Source: Porticoccus sp047635255 (GTDB taxonomy: Bacteria > Pseudomonadota > Gammaproteobacteria > Pseudomonadales > Porticoccaceae). Taken from it: a DNA stretch of 15,261 bases. Each line of letters begins with the position of its first letter. Within the stretch, counting starts at the first letter, position 1. Position numbers and translations under genes: made by a program. Below are positions 7,795 through 13,585 of the stretch, piece by piece. The stretch covers positions 1 to 15,261 of the forward strand of contig JBLIIR010000030.1 of the NCBI GenBank assembly GCA_047635255.1. The letters run 5' to 3'. The notes under the pieces are model-generated. The model ran no database searches and was not told the origin of the DNA. It saw only the letters and a program-made list of their open reading frames with translations.

Positions 7795-8403
7795 TTGAAA
7801 CATTCAGGTAATCAGAAATTTTTGTCAAAAAAATCTAACAATAAGGTTCGAATTATCGGAGGAAAACTGCGTGGCCAAAATCTAAATTTTGTTGATACTG
7901 AAGGGCTAAGGCCGACTGGAAACCGCACAAAAGAAACACTTTTTAACTGGCTCGTTCCTTCTATCATTGTGGGCTCGAACTGCCTGGATCTATTTGCTGG
8001 ATCAGGCTCCCTAGGAGTTGAATCTGTATCTCGAGGAGCTTTTAGTGTAACAATGGTTGAAAAAAATCATTCTGCAGTCACGGCCTTAGAAAGCAATTGC
8101 TCCTGCTTGGATATAAAAAATGTAACCATCATTAAAGCCGATGCGATAAAATGGTTGGCTAAAAAAAATGATTCAAGGCCTTTTGATGTGGTGTTTCTGG
8201 ATCCCCCTTTTGACTCCAATCTATTAACAGCCTGCTGTAGCTTGCTAGAAGAAAACGGTCTTCTAGCAAAAAAATCATACATTTATATCGAAACAGATCA
8301 AAGCCTTTTAGCCCCAATCATTCCGACTGACTGGAAGCTGCTTAAAGAAAAAATATCAGGGCAAGTGGCCTATACGTTATACTGCCGAGAGATAAAACTA
8401 TAG
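7795..8403 (+). CDS. rsmD: 16S rRNA (guanine966-N2)-methyltransferase
   Basis: RsmD methylates N2 of G966 in 16S rRNA of the small subunit, using SAM. The N-terminal signature VRIIGGKLRGQ (18-28) followed by LRPTGNRTKETLFNWL (38-53) is typical. The SAM motif LDLFAGSGSLGVES is at 64-77, and the N6/N2-methylase catalytic motif DPPF at 136-139. The 202-residue length is normal. The start is TTG at 7795: an in-frame TAG at 7777-7779 rules out a start upstream of it, and no ATG lies before the conserved core. The ribosome site is weak (GAG 9 bases upstream). It diverges from ftsY and precedes coaD by 48 bases, suggesting a two-gene transcript. Confidence 0.95.
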   Translation: MKHSGNQKFLSKKSNNKVRIIGGKLRGQNLNFVDTEGLRPTGNRTKETLFNWLVPSIIVGSNCLDLFAGSGSLGVESVSRGAFSVTMVEKNHSAVTALESNCSCLDIKNVTIIKADAIKWLAKKNDSRPFDVVFLDPPFDSNLLTACCSLLEENGLLAKKSYIYIETDQSLLAPIIPTDWKLLKEKISGQVAYTLYCREIKL

Positions 8404-8451
8404 GCTAAAGCATATTGCTTATATAAATAAGTCCAGCTTTCGAGAAAAAAT

Positions 8452-8934
8452 GTGAAAACAATCGTCTACCCAGGAACATTTGATCCAATCACCAATGGTC
8501 ACGTTGATCTCGTAGAGCGTGCTAGCAGGCTCTTTGATCATGTCATCTTTGCTATCGCTAGCAGCAAAAAAAAAGCGCCATTATTTGATATGGATGAACG
8601 CATTGATCTGGCTCGCAAGGCCCTATCGCACTTTAATAATGTAGAAGTTATTGGGTTTGACTATCTCCTGGTTAATTTTGTAAAAGATCACAATGCAGAT
8701 GCAATTCTTCGGGGTCTTCGTGCGGTATCAGACTTTGAATATGAATTCCAACTAGCCAATATGAACCGCGCACTGTCTCCTGAAATAGAAAGTATTTTCC
8801 TTACGCCTTCAGAAAAATTATCCTACATCTCATCTTCTTTGGTCAAAGAAATCGGTTTACTTGGCGGAGACATTAATGCTTTTGTTCCGCCATGTGTGCA
8901 GGATGCCTTAGCAGTAAAATTTAATACTGACTAA
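8452..8934 (+). CDS. coaD: Phosphopantetheine adenylyltransferase
   Basis: CoaD transfers AMP from ATP to 4'-phosphopantetheine, giving dephospho-CoA, the penultimate step of coenzyme A synthesis. The nucleotidyltransferase motif TNGH is at 14-17 within YPGTFDPITNGHVDL. The RGLRAVSDFEYEFQLANMNR block and the late ISSSLVKE motif complete the family pattern. The 160-residue length matches bacterial CoaD. The start is GTG at 8452; an ATG two bases upstream is out of frame. The window also holds coaBC, which makes the CoaD substrate, but in a separate transcription unit. CoaD is convergent with mutM, with only 19 bases between the stops and no GC-rich terminator. Confidence 0.98.
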   Translation: MKTIVYPGTFDPITNGHVDLVERASRLFDHVIFAIASSKKKAPLFDMDERIDLARKALSHFNNVEVIGFDYLLVNFVKDHNADAILRGLRAVSDFEYEFQLANMNRALSPEIESIFLTPSEKLSYISSSLVKEIGLLGGDINAFVPPCVQDALAVKFNTD

Positions 8935-8953
8935 CAGCATCTTTAAAGATAAA

Positions 8954-9769
8954 TTACTTTTGACAGCAGGAACAATACACTGAGGAGCGCTGACCTAACC
9001 TTATTTCTTTTAATGTCGATTTACAGAGAATACAAGCCTTTCCTCCTCGACCATAAACAAAAAGCTCTTGCTTAAAATAACCCGACTTACCCTCATTGCC
9101 TGAAAAATCTTTTAAGGTTGTTCCTCCCTGATCGATCGCTTTTAGCAATACCTCTCTGACATTTTCAACTAAAATTTTATATCTATGAAGCGTAATTCGG
9201 CCAGCTGATTTTTTTGGCCTGATGCCGCTAAGAAATAATGTCTCATTAGCATAAATATTACCCACCCCCACAACAATCTTGTTATCCATTAAAAACTGCT
9301 TTATCGAAGTGGTCTTGCTGCGAGACAAGCAATACAAGCGTTCAGCATCAAATTTTGGTTCAAACGGCTCGGGACCCAAATGCTTGAGGAGTCTATGGTG
9401 TTCGGGGTCTCCTTCTACCCATAAGATAGAACCAAATCTTCTAGGATCTGTATAACGAAGTATGACTCCATCATTAAAAATGATATCTACATGATCATGT
9501 CTTTCGGGAGGGCTTTTCTTTAGCAAAATTTTGAGATTGCCAGACATGCCTAAATGCACCATCAAATGTCCGTTCAAAAACTCAAACAACATATATTTTG
9601 CACGCTGTCGTGCAGATTTTAGTAACTGTCCATGCAATAATTCAAACAAGTTGCTTGGAACTGGCCAGCGAAGATTGGGGTTTCGAACGACAACACTAGC
9701 TATTCTTTTTCCTTCGATATGAGGTAGCACGCCTTTTAAAGTAACAACAACTTCTGGCAATTCAGGCAT
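8954..9769 (-). CDS. mutM: Formamidopyrimidine-DNA glycosylase
   Basis: MutM/Fpg excises 8-oxoguanine and formamidopyrimidines from DNA and then nicks the strand by beta,delta-elimination. The protein must begin Met-Pro-Glu, because the exposed proline is the nucleophile. I therefore place the start at ATG 9769 rather than at the in-frame GTG two codons upstream; AAGGAG at 9775-9780 sits 5 bases before this ATG. The sequence begins PELPEVVV and has the conserved Lys in RAKYMLFE and the VGVGNIYANE loop. A C-terminal zinc finger has C-x2-C ... C-x2-C (CILC, YCSCC). Its 271 residues compare with 269 in E. coli. It lies downstream of the rpmG terminator in the classical rpmB-rpmG-mutM order. Confidence 0.97.
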   Translation of the reverse strand: MPELPEVVVTLKGVLPHIEGKRIASVVVRNPNLRWPVPSNLFELLHGQLLKSARQRAKYMLFEFLNGHLMVHLGMSGNLKILLKKSPPERHDHVDIIFNDGVILRYTDPRRFGSILWVEGDPEHHRLLKHLGPEPFEPKFDAERLYCLSRSKTTSIKQFLMDNKIVVGVGNIYANETLFLSGIRPKKSAGRITLHRYKILVENVREVLLKAIDQGGTTLKDFSGNEGKSGYFKQELFVYGRGGKACILCKSTLKEIRLGQRSSVYCSCCQK

Positions 9770-9774
9770 ATCCA

Positions 9775-9780
9775 CTCCTT
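9775..9780 (-). promoter_or_regulatory. Shine-Dalgarno site that decides the mutM start
   Basis: AAGGAG on the minus strand lies 5 bases before ATG 9769. It overlaps the upstream in-frame GTG, which therefore cannot use it. This supports the Met-Pro start needed for catalysis. Confidence 0.85.
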
Positions 9781-9838
9781 GCGAAAGTAAACTGAAATGT
9801 AATTCATTATTCTGTTATAAGTTTCATTATTAAAAGTA

Positions 9839-9870
9839 ATAAAAAACCCCGATCTCTCGGGGTTTTTTAT
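9839..9870 (-). terminator. Strong terminator after rpmG
   Basis: A perfect 14-bp stem (9839-9852 with 9857-9870) has a CCCCGA core, a 4-base loop and A/T-runs on both sides. It lies 20 bases past the rpmG stop. It should end most rpmBG transcripts before mutM, leaving mutM to read-through or a promoter within 9776-9838 that I cannot identify. Confidence 0.92.
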
Positions 9871-9890
9871 CTTGCAACCTACAACAGAGT

Positions 9891-10058
9891 TTACTTAATT
9901 TTTGCCTCTTTATAAGGAACATGCTTCCGAACCACTGGATCGTATTTGCTAAACTCTAGCTTATCAGGCTTAGTGCGTTTATTTTTATCCGTGGTGTAAT
10001 AGTGTCCAGTGCCAGCACTGGACACTAATTTAATTTTATCACGACCCGATTTAGCCAT
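9891..10058 (-). CDS. rpmG: 50S ribosomal protein L33
   Basis: This small large-subunit protein is located near the E site. I translated the minus strand by hand: 55 residues beginning MAKSGRDKIKLVSSAGTGH and ending KEAKIK, the same length and end as E. coli L33. The NKRTKPDKLE motif is diagnostic. No zinc-binding cysteines are present, so this is the C- (zinc-free) form. AAGGGG lies just ahead of the ATG, and the gene starts 11 bases after the rpmB stop, so the two are translated from one message. Codons 11-20 contain an unusual near-perfect palindrome, listed separately. Confidence 0.98.
   Translation of the reverse strand: MAKSGRDKIKLVSSAGTGHYYTTDKNKRTKPDKLEFSKYDPVVRKHVPYKEAKIK
10000..10027. 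repeat. Near-perfect 28-bp palindrome inside rpmG
   Basis: The 13-base arms at 10000-10012 and 10015-10027 are exactly complementary around a 2-base centre. They cover rpmG codons 11-20. As RNA it could fold into a stem of about 10 pairs with a 6-base loop. The E. coli gene as I recall it encodes the same residues without such symmetry, so codon choice rather than the protein creates it. Function is unknown. Confidence 0.85.
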
Positions 10059-10069
10059 TATTCTTCCCC

Positions 10070-10306
10070 TTAAACCTTCTCGCCACGCTGGCGAATATCT
10101 GCAAGTACCTGCTGAATTCCCAACTTATCAATAATACGTATTCCCTTTGCAGAAAGACGCAACTTCACAAAACGCTTTTCTTCTTCAATCCAAAAACGAT
10201 GAGAATGTAGGTTCGGCTCAAATCGACGACGAGTCCTATTTTTTGCATGTGAAACATTATTTCCCGACATCGGCCGCTTGCCGGTGACCTGACATACCTT
10301 AGACAT
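10070..10306 (-). CDS. rpmB: 50S ribosomal protein L28
   Basis: This ribosomal large-subunit protein has 78 residues, the standard proteobacterial length. It begins MSKVCQVTGKRPMSGNNVSH and contains RRFEPNLHSHRFW and the C-terminal LADIRQRGEK. The frame is open 14 codons further upstream, but the conserved N-terminus and GAGG 7 bases before ATG 10306 fix the start. It is the first gene of the rpmB-rpmG operon and has a good promoter and a structured leader upstream. In E. coli radC lies between coaBC and rpmB; no radC is present here. Confidence 0.98.
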   Translation of the reverse strand: MSKVCQVTGKRPMSGNNVSHAKNRTRRRFEPNLHSHRFWIEEEKRFVKLRLSAKGIRIIDKLGIQQVLADIRQRGEKV

Positions 10307-10332
10307 TGTATCGCCTCTAATGATTATGCCGC

Positions 10333-10419
10333 ACAACTCAGCGACCACTCAATCAAATTTGTTAGTAAATTTTTATTAAAAAATCTTCTGAAGGTGAGAA
10401 CGCTTTTCAGCTGAGTTGT
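10333..10419 (-). promoter_or_regulatory. Possible structured leader of rpmB (long-range inverted repeat)
   Basis: Two exactly complementary 10-base arms (10333-10342 and 10410-10419) lie within the predicted rpmB leader, 67 bases apart. The 5' arm begins about 16 nt from the predicted transcript start. The 3' arm ends about 15 bases before the GAGG ribosome site. The pairing would close the whole leader into one domain near the ribosome site. I infer possible control of L28/L33 synthesis; it matches no named leader that I recognise. Confidence 0.4.
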
Positions 10420-10441
10420 ACGCCCACATAAAGAGCCGCAT

Positions 10442-10470
10442 TTTATACCAGAAGCCGCCGCCCGAAGCAA
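10442..10470 (-). promoter_or_regulatory. Promoter of the rpmB-rpmG operon
   Basis: On the minus strand a -10 TATAAA (10442-10447), preceded by an extended TG, stands 17 bases from a -35 TTGCTT (10465-10470). A GC-rich stretch (GCGGC) directly follows the -10. GC-rich discriminators are characteristic of stringently controlled ribosomal promoters. Transcription would start near 10435 and give a leader of about 129 nt. Confidence 0.7.
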
Positions 10471-10604
10471 CAAAAATTCTATAGATTAGCCTGAATGTAA
10501 GATTTCATGTTTGTTTTGTGATGGTATAGCAAGTACTGACTACGCAAATTACTTTCTCGGTGGTATCTTATACACCTAAGATAAAAATTTCAGGTAAATT
10601 ATTG

Positions 10605-11828
10605 ATGTATTCCTTAGCCAATAAGCGTGTTTTGTTAGGCGTCTCTGGCGGCATAGCTGCATACAAAAGTGCCGAGGTTGTTCGGCGTCTGCAAGATTTG
10701 GGTGCCACGGTTAGAGTCGTAATGACTGCAGCAGCCACAGATTTTATTACTCCACTTACTTTGCAAGCGCTATCTGGAAATCCTGTCCATACAAAACTAC
10801 TAGATACTAAAGCAGAAGCTGCTATGGGTCATATTGAACTAGCAAAATGGGCTGACATAATATTAATTGCCCCTATATCAGCTAACTTCATGGCTAAGCT
10901 TGCTAGTGGGGAAGCCAGCGATCTTCTTTCTGCATTATGCCTGGCTAACCGTTCCTTGCTGGCTGTTGTTCCAGCCATGAACCAAGGTATGTGGAAAAAC
11001 CCAAGCACTCAAAAAAATCTTGGATGTTTGCGAAGTCGCGGAATTCATATTTTTGGCCCAGCAGAAGGCTCTCAAGCATGTGGGGACACAGGCCCAGGAC
11101 GAATGATAGAGCCAAAAGATATCGCAGAGCTTACCGCTGATTTATTTGAAACAGGCTCCCTAGCAGGGATCAAGGTGGTCATTACCGCAGGCCCTACGCG
11201 TGAAGCCATAGATCCCGTTCGCTATATTAGCAACAATAGCTCTGGGAAAATGGGCTATGCTTTAGCTGAAGCAGCTGCTGAAGCCGGTGCAGAAACTATA
11301 TTAATAAGCGGTCCCGTAACTTTAAAGCCGCCTAGTCGAGCAAAAACCATCTACGTCACAAGTGCTAGAGAAATGCATATTGCTGCACTCGAGGAGGCCG
11401 CTAATTGCCAGCTGTTTATTGCCTGTGCTGCGGTAGCAGATTATCGTCCAGTGAATCAATCAGAACAAAAAATTAAAAAATCTAAGGATGAGATAACTAT
11501 TAATCTGGTCAAGAATCCAGATATTGTGGCTGATGTTGCTGCCCTTATTCATCGTCCCTTTACTGTAGGATTTGCCGCTGAAACCCCACAGACAAAAGAC
11601 TGTCTAGAAATTTATGCGCGTGAAAAATTAGAAAGAAAAAATCTTGACCTTGTTATTGCAAACAACGTTTCAGGTCGAACTATAGGCTTTGATAGTGATG
11701 ACAATGCTGTTCTAGTAGTCGAGACAAGCAGTTCAGAAGCGATACCAAAAACAAGCAAAACTATTTTGTCACGACAGTTAATTGCAAAAATTGCACAGAT
11801 GCTAAAAATTACCAATAAAACGTTATAA
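10605..11828 (+). CDS. coaBC: Bifunctional phosphopantothenoylcysteine decarboxylase / phosphopantothenate-cysteine ligase
   Basis: CoaBC joins cysteine to 4'-phosphopantothenate and decarboxylates the product to 4'-phosphopantetheine, the substrate of CoaD. The FMN-dependent CoaC half (about 1-185) shows LLGVSGGIAAYKS, the catalytic histidine in MGHIEL (His76), PAMN and SQACGDTGPGRM. The CoaB half (about 190-407) shows ITAGPTREAIDPVRYISN, SSGKMGYA, CAAVADYRP and KNPDIV. I place the start at ATG 10605 (407 residues), matching the E. coli N-terminus; the frame is open 15 codons further up but lacks homology there. An AGG lies 10 bases upstream. In pseudomonads dut and algC follow; here argB begins 57 bases later. 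Confidence 0.97.
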   Translation: MYSLANKRVLLGVSGGIAAYKSAEVVRRLQDLGATVRVVMTAAATDFITPLTLQALSGNPVHTKLLDTKAEAAMGHIELAKWADIILIAPISANFMAKLASGEASDLLSALCLANRSLLAVVPAMNQGMWKNPSTQKNLGCLRSRGIHIFGPAEGSQACGDTGPGRMIEPKDIAELTADLFETGSLAGIKVVITAGPTREAIDPVRYISNNSSGKMGYALAEAAAEAGAETILISGPVTLKPPSRAKTIYVTSAREMHIAALEEAANCQLFIACAAVADYRPVNQSEQKIKKSKDEITINLVKNPDIVADVAALIHRPFTVGFAAETPQTKDCLEIYAREKLERKNLDLVIANNVSGRTIGFDSDDNAVLVVETSSSEAIPKTSKTILSRQLIAKIAQMLKITNKTL

Positions 11829-11885
11829 TGGCTGCTCGTTATAAATGATAATTGTAAATCTTCAGCCCTTGATCAGGATCCAGAA

Positions 11886-12809
11886 ATGTCACTAACCATC
11901 GCAGAAGCAAAAAACATAGCAAAGGTGCTGTCAGAATCGTTGCCCTATATTCAGCAATTTACCGGTAAAACTATTGTTATTAAGTTCGGCGGGAATGCGA
12001 TGATAGACGAAAAACTTAAAGCTGGTTTCGCGCGAGATGTAGTGATGATGAAGCTGGTTGGAATGAATCCAGTCATAGTTCATGGTGGAGGACCTCAAAT
12101 CGGAAACTTATTATCAGAACTCGGGATTGATTCACATTTTGTAAATGGCATGAGAGTTACAGATAGCAAAACAATGGATGTGGTTGAGATGGTTTTAGGT
12201 GGAGCTGTTAACAAAGAAATAGTTCAGCTTATCAATCAAGCTGGCGGAAAAGCCGTGGGGATTACCGGTAAAGATGGCCAGCTGATCAGAGCTCGCAAGT
12301 TAAAAGTGTCTAAAAACTCCTCGTGGCAAAAGACACCTGAGCTGCAAGAACCAGAAATTATTGACATCGGGCAAGTAGGGGAGGTGGTATCAATTAATAC
12401 CGATGTTATTGACATGCTAACTGCCAGTAATTTTATCCCTGTTATTGCACCTATTGGTGTAGATAGCGAAGGAAATTCGTATAACATTAATGCTGACTTG
12501 GTTGCTGGCAAAATTGCCGAGGTTCTTCAAGCAGAAAAATTAATGCTCTTAACTAACGTCGCCGGCCTGCAAGATAAAGATGGTGTGGTGCTAACCGGCC
12601 TATCAATAAAACAGGTGGATGCATTAATTGCTGACGGCACTATTTACGGAGGCATGCTTCCCAAGATTCAGTGCGCACTGTGTGCAGTGAAAGGTGGCAC
12701 AAAAAGTGCTCATATCATTGATGGTCGAGTGAATCATGCATCTTTATTGGAAGTTTTCACCGATCAGGGTGTTGGTACAAAAATTACAGACCAAAGAAGC
12801 AGAGACTGA
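11886..12809 (+). CDS. argB: Acetylglutamate kinase
   Basis: ArgB phosphorylates N-acetylglutamate, the second step of arginine biosynthesis. The phosphate-binding motif IKFGGNAM contains Lys33, and VHGGGPQIG (65-73) binds substrate. NINADLVAGKIAEVL and GGMLPKIQCAL follow, and the C-terminus GVGTKI is standard. At 307 residues with an N-terminal helix (about 1-25), it resembles the longer hexameric, arginine-inhibited kinases, such as that of Pseudomonas, rather than the 258-residue E. coli enzyme. Arginine feedback is therefore likely but inferred. AGGA lies about 8 bases before the ATG. It follows coaBC by 57 bases and precedes slmA by 7, so slmA may depend on its transcript. Confidence 0.97.
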   Translation: MSLTIAEAKNIAKVLSESLPYIQQFTGKTIVIKFGGNAMIDEKLKAGFARDVVMMKLVGMNPVIVHGGGPQIGNLLSELGIDSHFVNGMRVTDSKTMDVVEMVLGGAVNKEIVQLINQAGGKAVGITGKDGQLIRARKLKVSKNSSWQKTPELQEPEIIDIGQVGEVVSINTDVIDMLTASNFIPVIAPIGVDSEGNSYNINADLVAGKIAEVLQAEKLMLLTNVAGLQDKDGVVLTGLSIKQVDALIADGTIYGGMLPKIQCALCAVKGGTKSAHIIDGRVNHASLLEVFTDQGVGTKITDQRSRD

Positions 12810-12816
12810 AGTCCCT

Positions 12817-13413
12817 ATGGCCGCTGAACAAAATTCAAGGAAACAACAAATTCTGCAATCCTTGGCTCTAATGCTGGAGGAAACACCAGGCGGAAAAATA
12901 ACTACTGCCAAATTAGCATCAAAGGTCGGTGTCTCAGAAGCGGCCCTTTATCGTCACTTTGCTAGTAAAACTAAAATGTACGAGAGCTTAATTGACTTTA
13001 TTGAACGCACTTTGTTTAGTCGAATACGCATCATTCTGACAGAAGAGTCAGATGCCGCCGATCGTTGTTACAGAATTCTTACACTAATGCTGACCTTTTC
13101 TGAACGCAATCCAGGAATAACCAGGCTGTTAACTGGCGACGCCTTAACTGGCGAAACAGATAAGCTCCATGCACGCATAAAACAACTCTTTGATCGGCTA
13201 GAGGTTCAATTAAAACAAATTTTGCGCGAAGCAGAGATTGCTGAAAATATTCGCACAACCTGCACTATAGGAACATCAGTCAATATGATTTTAGCTCTAG
13301 CAGAAGGACGCATGAGTCAGTTTGTGCGCAGCGGATTCAGTCGTCTTCCTACCGAAAATTGGCAAGAACAATGGTCAATCGCTATGGTTGGTTTTTTCCG
13401 AGATTCGGCATAG
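12817..13413 (+). CDS. slmA: Nucleoid occlusion factor SlmA (TetR family)
   Basis: SlmA binds specific chromosomal sites and, while bound, blocks FtsZ assembly over the nucleoid. This product has 198 residues. The N-terminal motif QQILQSLALMLEE, then KITTAKLASKVGVSEAALYRHF with the helix-turn-helix at about 29-48, matches E. coli SlmA closely. ERNPGITRLLTGDAL and the late RMSQFVRSGF motif support SlmA over a generic TetR repressor. I chose ATG 12817, which gives the family N-terminus; the frame also reads 27 codons back inside argB. Its ribosome site is weak and the argB stop is 7 bases upstream, so coupling is likely. I found no copy of the known SlmA target consensus in the window. Confidence 0.94.
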   Translation: MAAEQNSRKQQILQSLALMLEETPGGKITTAKLASKVGVSEAALYRHFASKTKMYESLIDFIERTLFSRIRIILTEESDAADRCYRILTLMLTFSERNPGITRLLTGDALTGETDKLHARIKQLFDRLEVQLKQILREAEIAENIRTTCTIGTSVNMILALAEGRMSQFVRSGFSRLPTENWQEQWSIAMVGFFRDSA

Positions 13414-13438
13414 TTACAAACTTAATGCAAAGAAGAAT

Positions 13439-13552
13439 TTAGAGTTCTGATGTACCATGCCAAGATATTTCATTAAAGTTTGAGGATTCGCATCCAAAAT
13501 AAAGCAAGGCTATCAGAAGCCCTGCGCTAAGTATTAGCTCTAAGCTCCGCAT
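13439..13552 (-). CDS. Possible 37-residue single-span membrane peptide
   Basis: An ATG-initiated frame of 37 codons lies antisense to the metX leader, between slmA and metX. Residues 4-20 are strongly hydrophobic (LELILSAGLLIALLYFG), followed by Cys21 and a short polar tail ending TSEL. The YFGC context is not a good lipobox. There is no clear Shine-Dalgarno site ahead of the ATG, and I recognise no family. It may be a chance frame; the hydrophobic-then-polar layout is the only argument for coding. Confidence 0.22.
   Translation of the reverse strand: MRSLELILSAGLLIALLYFGCESSNFNEISWHGTSEL
13526..13538 (+). repeat. Small hairpin in the metX leader region
   Basis: The 13-base GCTAAGTATTAGC forms a 5-bp stem with a 3-base loop about 48 bases before metX. 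Two weaker 4-bp hairpins (GGAT/ATCC and GGCT/AGCC) lie upstream. The structure matches no riboswitch that I know. Confidence 0.3.
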
Positions 13553-13585
13553 TAAACCAGTTTTTATGGAGAAACTTAAACACCA

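Noticed and set aside
8935..8953. The 12-base palindrome ATCTTTAAAGAT (8939-8950) between convergent coaD and mutM as a terminator
   Set aside because: It has no GC-rich stem, no loop and no T-run of note; it is too weak to call.
9770..9775. A longer MutM starting at GTG 9775 (two extra residues)
   Set aside because: The catalytic proline must follow the initiator methionine, and the AAGGAG site overlaps this GTG while being well placed for ATG 9769.
10307..10348. A 92-residue L28 with a 14-residue extension
   Set aside because: The extension has no counterpart in the family, and the ribosome site sits just before the internal ATG at 10306.
10385..10410. An SlmA-binding site at GTGAGAACGC
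   Set aside because: Only the first half resembles the consensus GTGAGTACTCAC; the second half does not match.
12736..12816. A 27-residue N-terminal extension of SlmA inside argB
   Set aside because: It overlaps conserved argB codons, and SlmA family proteins begin at the later Met.
12817..13413. A local transcriptional repressor of metX rather than SlmA
   Set aside because: The residue pattern in both the helix-turn-helix and the C-terminal half matches SlmA specifically; adjacency to metX alone does not imply regulation.
13414..13585. SAM riboswitch ahead of metX
   Set aside because: The hairpins are short and weak, and I recognise none of the conserved core elements of SAM-I, SAM-II or related classes.
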